Shown: positions 12,901 to 27,149 of the stretch, piece by piece | Numbering within the stretch: position 1 is the first letter of the stretch | Layout of the letters: each line of letters starts with the position of its first letter | DNA from: Heterobilharzia americana | Taxonomy: Eukaryota > Platyhelminthes > Trematoda > Strigeidida > Schistosomatidae | Length of the DNA: 64,000 bases | Direction: 5' to 3' | Assembly: GCA_944470555.2 (NCBI GenBank) | Contig: OX104127.1 | Span: 128,775,113 to 128,839,112, forward strand | Translations under genes and position numbers: made by a program | The notes under the pieces: model-generated | Seen by the model: only the letters and a program-made list of their open reading frames with translations | The model's database searches: none | Told to the model about the DNA's origin: nothing

Positions 12901-14879
12901 AACTTTGGCTGGATATTATTTTGATGTGATGAGGCATCATTTTACTTTTGAATAAATTCTGCATTCCGCCTAGGCCATTATTCTGAATTAGGTGTCTCAC
13001 TGAGTTTGAAATTGTTAAAAAACACTAAAAGTAATATAAAAAATGCGTAATCAACGCATCTAAGACTTGAATTACAAATCAAACCGTAAGCGTGAAAGAT
13101 GTATGCATTTTTTAATGCCTGTTCTACAGAGTTAAGCCATTCATTGGTAGTGTTATGGAACGTAATATAACACTGCTGTAACAAAAGCATCCTCATGTAA
13201 CTTCACATACTGCTTGACATGGTCTCGAAGCTATTTGCAATTTGTTTGAAGTCATTTAGCATCAACATTTCAGGCTTTTAGCACTTGTCAGCAAGACAAG
13301 TCTGGGACTTAGAGAAAAGTTGCGTCTGCTGTCAAATCCTAGCCTGGACCATCCAGTGCTGGAATCAACGATGCTATCACCGAGCTATTCAGGACTTGAC
13401 TGACCTCCTGCAGAACTGGTGTAGATACATTGGTTGATCACCGGAGGGCAATCAATTTCATGTTGTCTGGTCTTGAGTGCTGACCAAATGCATCGCGATA
13501 CTGAGACTCCTAGCTTGTTAGTCAAATTGTAAGTGATCGATGGAATTCGGTCGGTGCTCAGGACTAGATAGCATGAAACTGGTTGCCCTCCAGTGGCCAA
13601 ACAGCATCTCGTAGCTATTTATCTGCAAACCAAACGACAGTGTAGTTATACTCACTGGAGAATATGTATTTATCATCTGAGCAGTAGCAGACACTCGGAT
13701 ATTGATAATTGCTCTGTTCTCTTTTGAAGGTTTATCGCCAGGCTAAGTGAATTCATCAACATATATTTCATAAAGTGATGCATTTTCAAATTACAGGAAT
13801 GTTTACTTAGGATATTTGGTGACTTTGAGTGTTGTTGGCTTGCGAGTCGCGGTAATTTTTCCTTGTATTTCATCAAAAATTGACATTTATAGCGATTATC
13901 ACAATGTGACATAGGCTGTTTATCTAGTGTCTGATTATTTATTTGCTTGATTAACTCATAGTTGGCTGATCTCTTCTCAGTAGTCTATATGTTGAGTTAA
14001 TATTCACAGGCTTTTTGATTGCCATTTGATTGAAGTGAGGTGCTCCCAAGAATTCTGTCTGTTTAAGCTTGGTAGTCATAGTATTTCTGCACTGTTCTTA
14101 TCAAAGTTGTATTTGTGTCCATCTACGTGAATCCGTATCGCTGGTTATGTGTAAGTTCTTCTGAATGCTAGTTTACGCTTAAAACTCTTTGGTCTGTTCT
14201 ACGACTGGGTTTTGTAGATTGAATCCATCTTCTGTTCTTCGAGTAATATATGCTTCAGCTAACACAGGATTTGGTTGCTCTGTGCGCCACGCTGATAGTA
14301 AACAGATGACGTATTCCACTGACAGTTTCTGAGACACTTTCTATGTGGTAAGAACACTGATCTTTAGGTTGGTGTAATTATCCTGGTTTTTGTTCCGTTG
14401 AAAAACATTTCCCGATGAAATCGATTTGACGACTACTTCTTTATGAACACTTTTTAAAGTTAGTTTTCTTCTAAATTCTGTAATTTTTAAGTGCTGCAAT
14501 GTGTCTTGGAAAATACAAGTAGTGCTAGTATACAAGTCTTCATATGAGACGTTAGGTTGCTTTTGTTATGATTAAAATTTTGATCGATTTGTGTTGCTTT
14601 CAGGTATATTTTTGGTGGGTCTGTCCAAATACTGAAGTTCCCGCTGGGACTAAAATGTGTATTAACTCATCTTAATGTATTTAACAAGCATAAAAATTAC
14701 TCTCAGACTTATCATTTAAACCGAATGGGATACGTGTTTCCCAGTTTGGTGGTGTAATGCCTTCCAATGTATTCTATAATAATGAGCTTAATTTGGCTGA
14801 ATCACTTTACATCTTTATGGAAAATAATCAACTAATTCGGGGATTTAGAAATATGTAAAGATGGTAATAGAGACATATG

Positions 14880-14938
<59 letters not shown>

Positions 14939-17900
14939 TAGCTTGCCCAAAGTAAATTAGTTGTCAGGACAGCGTGACACCGGCGACAACCAGTAGATGC
15001 CTATTTTTTTCTCAGTCAATTCAGTAAATTAGCTATGAGATCAGTGAATGTGAGCTTTTCATCCCAAAGACAGCTATTTTGTCAGCCTTAAAAGTCGACA
15101 TAATACAATAAATAATAATCTGATTAGCTTAAGTTGGCTATATACTACACTTCAAATGACAAAAATTTCGAAGCGTCTTGAATAATTTGAAGCCGCATAT
15201 CATACATTTAGACAGAACAAAATTTTTGAAACCATTGTCCTTTTTCTAAAAAGTATTTTCTTATAATAGGTTATAATAGGGTAATATAGTGAATAGGATC
15301 AGAGAACGATAAATAAATGCCTTAAAATAGGTCTATGAAATCCTGTTATCCAAAAAGTGGATTAACCTTGAATGCACGGATTATGTTGCAAACTTCAACT
15401 GCTTTATTTCTTAACTGACCTCCCTGTAAAGTGAGGACCGATTTTCATCAATACTCTTGTTTCGTATACTTAAAGAAATTCGTTTATTATTTCAGTAATA
15501 CAAAATTTCAAGTAGAATTAATTTCTTTTATAAGAAGTATCACTGTCAGTCATAAATGATGAATGGCACTCGACCTTAGAATCTAAGTAACCGGTTAAGT
15601 AAATTAAATTAAGAATACCGGTCGGATGAACATGGAAAACACCTACATTACTTATAATCATCGTCAATATAAAGAAATTAAGTTTTCTACCAACTTTGTC
15701 AGATTATATGTTTTCATATATCATTCATTTTGTCATTATCTCAGTTAGCATACAGCTGAAACCTCCCTAGATTGTAGTTTTAAACGTGCTGATCCCAAAT
15801 GAATCTCTTTAGATATCAAGAGTACATTATAAATCACTGGATGAACAATTTTAAAAACTGCATATCTTGAATATACATTACAGAGATTAAGTTAGGTAGC
15901 TGTTAAATTTGTAAGCTTATCTACTTTATCACCTTTTGACTGATAACTTTCAGTGGTTTCATCCACGAAATGTCACTAGATCACTGTGAAAAATAATTAT
16001 TTTGCAAGATTTTGTATGAAGATTTGAACATTTGAGAAATGTAACTGAGTTTCAAAATATTTATCATTCATATTATTGGAAAGTTCAAAAAGATGCGATT
16101 ATTTGAATGAACTAAACTTATTCAGCCACAAGCTGTGAAACTTTTGCGTTGAGAAAAAAAGAAGCTGAAAGTATTGATAATTGAAAATTTTAAATATTAA
16201 ACACGTCCTTTCTATCGTTTAGTGATTCATGAGAAAATTTTTGTCCAAGATATTAGTTTCTCTAACAACTTTGAAACTAGTCTATAATGCAAACTTAACG
16301 AGGATGAAAATGTAAAAATACCCGAATCGTTGGAAACACTCTAGTACTATTTTGAATATAGGGCAAGTAAGCAGGATTTTTACGCCACTCGTATTCCCCT
16401 TTACACGTAACTTGAAAACTAGTGTTGTATTGCATAGCATCGCTCCTAGCAAGTAAATTAGCAGTACCAGTAGTAGTCAATATTCATCTTCAATATCCGT
16501 AGTCTTTAAAGACAAAGAATCGACTTTTCTAAGAGTTTCATTTCCATCAAATTCTACATTTTTTTACGTATCACATCTGTCAACTGAAAATGTAACGACG
16601 ACTCAATAAAGAACTCAGGAAGATAATTAAACAGTGATAACAACGGCATTTGATTTTTATGTGGTAAAACTTAAATTGAGGTGAATCTGATTTCCGCCAA
16701 TGTTCCTACCATCTTTTTGTGGCAGTTCGTTAGTTAAGTTGTTTAAACCATCCTAGGGTACACCAGATATTTACATACAGTCAATCCCGATAAGGTAATC
16801 TGCACAGTAGAACTCTCATTTTCTTGTGTAACCTACTTTCGATTTCCTACTGAGTACATAAATACACTTTACATACACTGCCATGACCGACAAAGTTATA
16901 AATTAAGTCGAGCATATCAAATAATTTTGCATTCACTGTAATTGAAGTGAATTCAAAGTTTTACATGGCTATGACATAAGCTGATTAATCTAAGAACCTT
17001 TATATCTTGATGGTGTTGTGACCATTGAGCTGAATGGTTTAATTGTCCTAATGACTTCTGGTATGACTGGTTATATCTACCGAAATCTCGTCACTGATTG
17101 CATAAATGCCCCGAAATAAATATCTTGATCGATTTCTTTGTATTAGACAGCTTTAACTGCTGAAAAGCATTTATTACACTAATGAAAACTTAATTTCTTC
17201 TGAGAATGTAATGAGAATGTAATGACATGGTGACACTACGTCTAAACTATTAAAATGACAGTTTTGACTTGTTCAGTATCAATTCGTCACTTCCTTTTCG
17301 TCATGTTTTTACTGTCAGTATACATAGTTCATATGAAATGAAAGAAAAAGCTTCAGAATGAGGAACTTCCATTTGGGCCTATACACTGTTCATATCGTAA
17401 ATTTCGTATAAGAGGCAGCTGTTTTGGTGAAACACCGTTAAATTCACTATATCACAAGAGTAATCTGCCTGTAAAGTATTCTTAACGTGAATGAAATTAC
17501 AAGTTCTATATTATAACACAGACCTGAGAAATTCGAAACACCACATGTTCAATAAGTGAAATAGTGTCCACTATTAGTATAATTGTTTGTATATGATACC
17601 GTCGTTGCTTGGAAAGAATTGGTTGGTCTCTATTGGCATATGAGCTCCCGGTGGGAACATCATCACTCACTGGGAAGCAGATACATCCAGCTGACGAGTC
17701 CTAAATAGGACGAAATGCGCATCCTAGATTCCACTGTTAGCCACGATACATCATTAATACAGTGTCCACTATTGCTGTGAAAAACTTATTGTCTTAAACA
17801 TCTGACTTCGTCATAATAATGACTGATTAAGTTTTATATTTGTGACAATTGTCGTGCAATATCGGCATCTGTATCTAAGTAAACTCTAAACCCCAAAGAT

Positions 17901-20900
17901 ATATCGTGAAAATGCGCTGTTATATCTATATTGCAACAGATTTTGGTTGAATAGAATTAAAACTTCTATGTCATTTATATTTTTGAAGTAAGCTGTAAAA
18001 CCCTTTTGATTTTGAGTCTAGTTTTGACGGCGTTATACCTTGAAAATGAACGCACTAAATATGTGTCTTATCTGATGTTTTGAATGTATCTTAGTGACAT
18101 CAGTGTTTTGTAAAAGATTGTACTTGATTACAATCCCAGCGTACTTGGAAAATCGATGAAAAGTTTTTCTGTACCCTTCGCCACAAGTTTCTTGATAAAA
18201 ATTTCCGATTTGCTGTTAAAATTCAAAATAGATAGTCAAATACCACGCAAAAGATTTTCATATGTGTAGGTAATTATTGAACTGATTTGCCGTTCTGCCT
18301 GAGTAATTATGATCAGTGACTACAAGGTACTATTTTTATTTAACCAAGTCATTCGGACGATAAATATTTCTAGATGACGTTATTTCGTAGTTTCTCTACA
18401 ATCGTATAACAGCTAGCCTAGCTAGCAATATTAGTCATTTTGATTATCTAAGGTAGCTGTGGTTTGGCAGACCAGTATTGATGATGGATGATGGTTGAAA
18501 GAGATAAACCCTACCGTTGCTGGTTTGAATCCAGCCACGGTTCAAATTTTCATTTTACTTCCAATCATCGCTCATTAACAATAATAAACTGTTCCTCAAT
18601 ATATGTAGTTATGTGAAATAAAGGGAAATAATAATGACCAACCATTATCAAGTATTTCAGGCTACACAGAGAGCCACATTCATTATTTCTGTTCACCTAC
18701 AGTTTTAGGGATATATTAGGAATAACAAACGGAATGATGCATTAAGGTCGAAAGGGACATGTTTCTCGGTAGATATCGAATCGCGTGACTAAACCAAATG
18801 TTTTTTACATGACTCAGAGTCCAGCATCATGTTACCAGACAGTTGGTGATGTCTGGTCATAAAAACAATCCTAAAGATTTGTTTTCATAAAACTTCAACC
18901 CAAAGTATTGAAGGTGACAGAAACACTTTTGACTAATCACTCACCCAAAGTTGTGCTCAGAAAACAATGGCTGTGACCTCTGGCGTTGCCTAGACTTCTT
19001 GACGTAGTATAATGACTAGTCATTACTATTTCCCTTTAGTTCGCAAAACTGCAATACTGACAAATAATGTAATATCATTTTGACTATCTGAGATAGCCGG
19101 AGTTTGGCAAACTGGTATTGATACTGGGTGATTACAGAATAATGTATTGAAGTAATGCATTGTTGTTGGCCATGTTAGTTGTTATGCAACTGCAGAAAAA
19201 CTATGAAGTGGCATCGTCTCGAAATACTTGTCTTCCTGATTCTATAATTAAATTGATAAAAGAGACAAACTTCTCCAAGTTTCTATCTTCATTGTCGTTT
19301 GTCACTGAGAAGTGTGGAATGGTCAAAGTGTGTATGGATCTTACTCAATATGTACGTGTTTCGTTCACTAAATTCGTATGAAAATAATGAAACGTATGTT
19401 TTATTATTGAAGAATAAGTAATGGACATTGTACATTAGAGTTAAATTTGGCGATGGTCTTCTTTAATGGTTTCGCTGAATTAATTTTTGCCAAACAAGTG
19501 ACAAGTCTATCCCTCCTCCTTTGTCAAATAGTTTTAACGCCGTTGAGACATACATAACTTCTGAGGTCAATCATTTTTTATGTGAATAATAACCCTTCCC
19601 CAATATGTCAGCATTATTCATATCAGTTGGATGAACTTTTCCCACTGAACACGAATCAGTTTTAAAAATATTTCAGTTCAGCTTGATTTCTCGATGGATG
19701 TTTCAAATATAACCTGTTTTAGTTGAATGAAGAAAATCAGTTAGAAGCCTAACTTAGGTTTCGTGCTTCTTAGCAGTCGTCAGTGAGGCGTACGTGCAAC
19801 CTTTCAGGAACTGACGTCGCACCTGAGATTTGAACCTACATGTCCTGGTGCTGCAGTCAGATACGCTACCACTGAGCAATATGCGCTAGGTTTGACCTCC
19901 TGTAGAACTGGATTAGGTACACTGATTGATCGATAACTTCATCCTGTTTGATCCTAAATGCCGGTTGAAACTTGATGACCAATTCTACCGATCAGTGTAC
20001 ATAGTCCGGTTCTAAAGAAGGCCAGTTGCAGCCGGAAAATCTGTGTTAACATCTTTGTCTGCAGTACTGGGTGGTGTGGGCTCGAATAGAGGTTGTAGAT
20101 ACGTTTTACTGTCGAGTGCCAAAAAGCATGAAATCTAGGTCCAGGGCTTCCTGCCGGTTGCCTATTTAAAATTAACATTTTTTCCGGTGCATCGCGATGG
20201 CGATTCTTCCAGCCTGCTGATCAAATGGGAGAATGATCCATAGAACCCGATCAGCACTTAGGACTAGACAATATGGAGTTGGTTACTCTCTAGACATCGG
20301 TCACTGTATAGCCTATTATCATTTATCCTACCACTTAAATGCCCATAACGTTCTCATGCATAGCTGACCTCAAACTCTAAACATGTAATGTTGAACCATT
20401 TCAACTTCTATTTTGAACTGTAACAAGAAATCCGAATATCCTGTTCAAGAAGTTGTGCCTTACTCAACAGAAAGTTTAAAAACGTCCTGTTTAGATATTT
20501 TTAATCACGCTGGGATAACATTAAAGAATATAATGAGATGATGAGACGAAATTCAGTGCCAAATTTTTTCCTGGAGATGACTGCTAACTGTGATCTGGAT
20601 ATTTATAATTAGTATTTGTCACTAAAAATATCGAATTTGATGAAAACGTCTATGGTGTAAAAACAATGACAACACTAGACTTATGTTTAATAATGGAAAA
20701 AATGATATCAGTTATTGTTATGTCCTAATTCCTAGAAAATGCAATCTTAACTCTGTTATTATTATTTTTTGTTATGAATTCAGTAAATATTTCAGTTGGA
20801 AATGTTCATTTTAATGAAGTAAAACATTGGCAAGCTAACAGATCAACAGCACATCAATTGTTAATCGACTCAAAAGCATCAGATAGTGGAAGGAAAGATT

Positions 20901-23900
20901 CTGTTTCTAAGGTTTATGAATTCTCATGGGAACCGCCTCAGTTTGTACCAAGTAAATCATTCATGCAGATACCTCAGTTTGGTCAAGATACTCAAACAAT
21001 GAATAAACAGGTAACTAGCTAACTGAGAAAGAATTATCTATCTTTTAAGTAACTGCATTTGTCTTCTATGTATGAATTACTTAGACAAACTCTTCATAGT
21101 ATAAATATGAGTAATAAAACGTAGTTAGATATTCTGAAATAAACGGATGAATGTCAGCGGTGTGATCCAAAAATAAAATCTGCTGTGTTACTTTCTGAAG
21201 CAAGGACTCTCTATTCTTTGTTTTTAGAAAATGGAGACAGCGTTCTTTCAGCGGACACTGATACCGCGACATAATACTTCACCTTTTATAGTTTTACTCA
21301 ATAAAAACTTTCATATTACTTTGTAACAGTATTCAACATAAGGTCACCAGGAAAGAAACAAAAACTACGGCAAAAAATATTAAATCATTATATTATGGAA
21401 CCTCTCCTGGTTAACTAGCTCACTAGTTACGAGCCAGTCCTAAACACGGATGAAAGGAAAAAGTTGGGCATAGGGCTGGCAACCCTACCCAGCAAAATCA
21501 ATCAAACTGCTACAGAAACTTCAAAGCACAAACAAAATATGAAAAATAAAAACAAAATTACTCCTCGCTGGAATCGGAGAAACAAAATGACACCAGTTGG
21601 TTAAAGACTTCGGGAAGCCAATTGGCCGATGTGTATTCTCTCTCTCTCTCGATGAAATCCAAAAGTAAATATGGGGACATGGAATGTCTACACAATGTTT
21701 GGACCAACCAAGGCTGCACAGATTGCAAACGAGATGAGAAGGCTTAGCACTGAAGTGCCAGGAATCTGCGAGGAATCTGCATACGGAATGGCAGTGGACT
21801 CTCCAAACTGTCAACTGGGGAGGAGTCAATAATCCACTCCGACATTGTCACCCAGACGACAACCATGAGCACACTGAGTTCTGGAGTGGATATCAGGATG
21901 TCCTCCTGCAACGTCAGGATCATGACAGCAGGATTCAACTCAAAAGGAAGGAAAGTCACAATCACATAATACTACTCTACGCCCTTACAAATGATGCAGA
22001 TGAAGAGAAGAAGGAGGAATTCTACACACAACTGCAATCAGTACTGGACAAGACCCCATCCCAGATGCCGACATCAAAGTTCTAATGGGTGGTGTGACAT
22101 GAATGCCAAACTGGGAGCAGACAATGCAGAGACAATGAAGAGAACTGATCATGGGTCGAGAAGAACTCTGTGAAATGATGAAGGAGAATGGAGAATCGTT
22201 TGCAGATTTCTGTGCATTCAACGATTTGATGATTGGAGGCAGTGTGTACAAACACAAGGATATTCACAGAGTGACATAGATTTGATTTCACGAGACACCA
22301 GGACACACTACACTTAAAATCAGATCGACTTCATCTCGATGTGAAGAAAGTGGAGATGGAGATGCAGCCAGCCTACTGGACACAAGATGAAGAAGGGGAG
22401 TAGATGTAGGTGTTTCACACCACTCACTATCTAGTGCAAGGAATCTTCCAAATCAAGCTGAAAGCTTTCAAGGAAGTTGGTGATAGAACACAGTTCAAGT
22501 CACGCTCAACACCCAGAACTGAAACTGATTTGAAGGACGAAACTACATAGGATATCTTCACGTCAGACAGACATCAAGACAAATTAGGAGATATTGAGCA
22601 ACAATCCTGACGGATCGGGTGAGGTAGAACACTGGGATTCTTTGAAAGAGATGTGGAAAGAAACCTGCATAACCGTATTATGAAGGAGAAAGAAGATAAG
22701 GAATGTATCTTGTCAGACACTTGGAAGCTAAAAGAGGAGAGGAGGTTGGTGAAGCAGAAAATAAACAGTGAAACGATGAACAACGAGAAGAGGAACTGAG
22801 TACAATCTATCAAACACTGGACAAAGAAGTGAAGTGTGCAAGCAAAGACAAAAAAAAAACACTTCAAAGACACACTGGCAAGTGAAGCATGACTGGCTGC
22901 TGGTAGGAGAGACTGAGAACTGACAAAATTGTATCAAATAACCAGGTCACTCACTATCTGGTAGGGAAGAGATCAACACAGATAAGGCCAATGAAACATG
23001 ATGAAGAAAATCTAGTTACCAAAGAAGAGAGACAAAGGAAACGATGGTCTGACCACTTCAAAAAGCTCTTGAATCAACCACCACCATCACCTGCACTTCG
23101 TCCAGAAATACCACCTGCAGCCCAGTCACAGAACTACCAGTGAACACACATCCTCCAACGAAAGTCGAAGCCCTGAGTGCCATAAAGCTACTGAAATGCT
23201 GGAAAGCAGCAGGACCAGATAGGATCCCACTAGAAGCACTGAGAACAGATGCAGAGACAACAGCGGATATGCTCACACCACTATTTCAGAAGGTCTAGCT
23301 GGAAGGAAGAGATGGTACCTGGCTATTGGAAGTAGAGCTAACTTGTCAAACTCAGGAAGAAGGGTGACCTCAGTGTTTGCATGAACTGGTGTGGAATCAC
23401 GCTCCTGTCCACCGAGAGCAAGCAAAATATTATACTGCATCATCCTGGAGAGACTAAAGTATGCACTGGATTCAAAATTACGACCGGAACAGACTGATTA
23501 GCTGGCTTCAGGAAGATCAAATCATTTGCACATCAATTTACAACGCTACACTATGCATCATCATAGAACAGAGTGTAGAATGGCAGTCAACTCTCTACAT
23601 CACCTCAGATTCACCGATTTTGAAAAGGCCTTCGACAGCGTCAACTGACAAGTAACTTGGTAGGCAGCAGCTTCAACACTACAGTATTAGTGCCACAAAC
23701 CTTTATCAAACTCATTCAGCAGCCGTATGCTACATGATGAGGCTACATGCCAAGTGATTGACAATGGGAAGCTCAGTGATGCATTTGAAGTGAAGACGGG
23801 AGTAAAATAAGGCTGTCCACTATCACTGATCATCTTCCTGATTGTGGTCGACTCGACTGGATCATGTGTCAAACTGTGAGGATCTGTGAGAAGATGGGCA

Positions 23901-26900
23901 TACACTCAGTGGAGCGATGAAAGAGCCTAGAGAATTTGGATTTTGCTGATGATTTATGCCTAATGTTTTATGTCGCACAAACTCCAAGGTGTAAATGCGA
24001 AAACTGACAAGTCGGCAGATAAGGCAGGTCAGCGAAGACACGACTTCAGGTTAGTGTAGAGAAGACGGAGGTGATGAAAATACCCAACCAACGACAACAA
24101 CAAGCACCAATCACCATCATCCAAAGAAACTTGAAGGAAGTAGCCTCTTTCATCTATGTAGGCAGCACCGTTTCAACTACAGGCGGCGGCACGGACGAGG
24201 AGGTCAAAGCCAGGATCGGAAAGACAGTAACACAGGTGTTCATTGACCTGGAACGAGTGTGGAGATCTTCTGTATTCAGCAAGATCCGGATTTTCAACAT
24301 TAGCGTCAAGTTAGTGCTTCTATATGGTTCAGAGGCTTGGCATGTCACGAAAAACATTTCCAACAAACTACAGACATTCATCAACAGCTGCCCACACTCC
24401 ATCATATGGCCAGAATAATGAGAATAAGCAACAAGGAACTGTGGCTGGCTGGTAGTGAACCAACCAAGAAACTATCGCTCAACAAACATGCAGAAAGAAG
24501 TGGAGATGGATTGGGCATACACTGAGAAGGCCGACTGTGGACATCACGCGTGAGGCCATGCACTCGATTGGAACCCCGATGGGAAGCGATGAGTTGGACG
24601 TCCGAGGTGAGTGTGAAATGGAGGAGATTGTGCGAGGAAGAAATGAGAGCTTGTGGACAGTCGTTGAGCCAGGTTCAAAAGATTTCAGAGAACAGAGTGG
24701 AATGGAGACGTGCTACTGAAGCCCTATGTTTCACTAGGAACCCAAGGGACAAATAATAATCATATTATACGGAAATTCATTTTTCTGAAATATATGGTAA
24801 ATACTTAGCTTTAAACATAATTTCATAGAATGGTAGATAGTCGAACACGGAAAGCATTTTATAGAAGAAAACAGCATCCACTGTGGATGTAACACCAGAA
24901 TTCCTATACAATCATTTAGTTATGAAATACAATTTACATTCATGTTAATTTTAGCTGATCAATCAGTTAACAGTGTACATTTCTATGAGATGCACCAAAA
25001 ACCTACAAAGTGTGTCAAAAATCACTTTATATCGTTCTGATCAAAGTTATTCATATAAAATGAATGAAATAAGCTTTGATACCCTTCTATGAAACGATAC
25101 AAATGAGAATCATTTGCATAACATCAAGTAGCGTTCATGACAATGAAACTGTGATGATTGGAAATGTTTTACTAGTATGTTATGCCAACTAATCTAGTGT
25201 GAAGATCGAGTTTAGTTCACGTAAAGTACTCTCAAGTACTATTTAAAGAAGTCTCACCGATTATTCCTAATTATACTCTAATGACTTATAATGTACAATC
25301 GCATTCATTTCTCTTTGAATTTAGTCTCCATGCTACTGCAAGTACGGCTATTTGTTGTTTAGCGATTGAGGTTGGTTGAATGTTTTTATTTTTTTGGAGA
25401 GATTTCTATGATTGCTTAGCACTGATTGGTTGTGTAAATATAAGTATTACCATCAGAAAATCTTGTTCTTGGAGTGCTAATCTTGTAATTTAAGGCCTAG
25501 TCAATACAAATTACGAATTCCAGTTTTTATACTGCAAAATTCTTTTTGGAAAATATAGTACAAAAATTCTTATTTTATATTCTTTTACGACTTTTTTTCA
25601 GCATGTCATTCAATGAAGTCAAGCTGTCTTTCAACATAGCAATTTAGGCAGCATTTCCGGAACAGAGGAATTCTAGGATTCATTTTTAAAAAGTAGACAG
25701 CCAGAAAAAACTGTTTCGTAACAAAATAATATATAAATGCTGAGTGGATAATTTTTACTCGCAGATAAGCTTATGTCAATTAGCAGAAAACAAAGGTATT
25801 TAAGACTTTTTGAATAAATGTTACAAGCAGTCATGAGACCTATATCTAAGTAAGACGCAAAATCAAACCTAACTTAGGCTTTCAAGTGTAGAACCTTCAG
25901 TTATTTAACCTCGATCTTATGAAAGTTTTCAAGATGTTTCTAAGCATACGCTGGAGCTTGATGTCACTTGAAGTTACCGTATTACACCAAAGTAGCTGGT
26001 TACCTTGGACATTAGACACAGAGTTAGCAGTGATGAGATGTACATGAAGGTGAAATCCGGACTTCATAAGAGTCGACTCTAGTCTTGGCTGTTGGAAAAG
26101 CGATGTGTAACATAGGTTCCTAAACATGTTTCATGCTTGACGAACTGTGAACTGTTGTGAACTATTACGAACGGAGTTGATGACTGATTTGATACACCTT
26201 TTGAAAAACATGTGTTGAAAGTTCAATCCTAACATTGTTTTAATCCATTCATTGTATTACATCAACAGTAGTCTTCATCTACCCATGATTTTACTGACTA
26301 CTGTGAAGAAATGGATTCAGTGATCTGCAACAAGAATATCGCTGATGAAAACTATGAAGTACCTGATTGTGAATTTAACTTCTAGACAGAATTTATGCTT
26401 ACAGTTCATCCACTAATTGTCAGTTTTGTTTGAAAATATGTATTAAAATGTTTTTTGTTACATTTTAATGACTAAAAACAATGCAAAACGTTTAAGAAAA
26501 GGACCTAAATATATTTTCACTCTATGAGTCCCGTTCATTTTCAGAACAATACATCACTATTCTTCTCTTCACTTCATTTCTGAAAAAAACGCAACACAGG
26601 GAAGTTTAATATAAGGATAAGGGTAAAATTTACCAGGAGATATCACTTCGTTAAGTACTTTTTATTATTTCTATCTTGTTGTTTCATTGTTTTTAGTCAG
26701 AAGGAGACTTCACTGTGATTGAATATCAAGTCTATGTGTGGATAAACTCAAGCATGATGCAGTTTGAAGATACTTATTGGCAAAATAAACCAGCTCTTAT
26801 ACATTTCCTGTCAGAAACATCTATTTTCCTAACCGACCTACCACATCCCGGAACTTTAGGAATATGGGTAAGACAATGTGATTTACTTTCTTTATTTCGT

Positions 26901-27087
26901 GTAAACGTAGTTGATGAATATATTTTATTGTTTTTAATCATAACTGTACCTAACTTGAGGCCCTCACTGACAGTCTTACCATATTATACTAACTTTATTC
27001 TTCAGGGAAACTGTACAAAGGCTAAACGACTAAATTTCTGTCAGAAAAATGTTTTACAGTCATCAGTATAGTGAAGAACGGCTAAAG

Positions 27088-27149
<62 letters not shown>

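Larger units (their letters stand above)
12381..20783 (+). other. Eph intron (8.4 kb)
   Basis: Contains the dispersed repeats at 12450-12606, 13360-13612, 18434-18577, 19076-19132 and 19895-20325, a (TA)n tract (14883-14932), a near-intact hammerhead (17685-17729) and a tRNA-Cys-like head (19818-19888). The intervals 13620-14880, 14933-17600 and 20330-20783 show nothing I can assign. Confidence 0.85.

Noticed and set aside
19818..19888. Functional tRNA-Cys gene.
   Set aside because: The anticodon arm is convincing, but acceptor and T stems do not pair.
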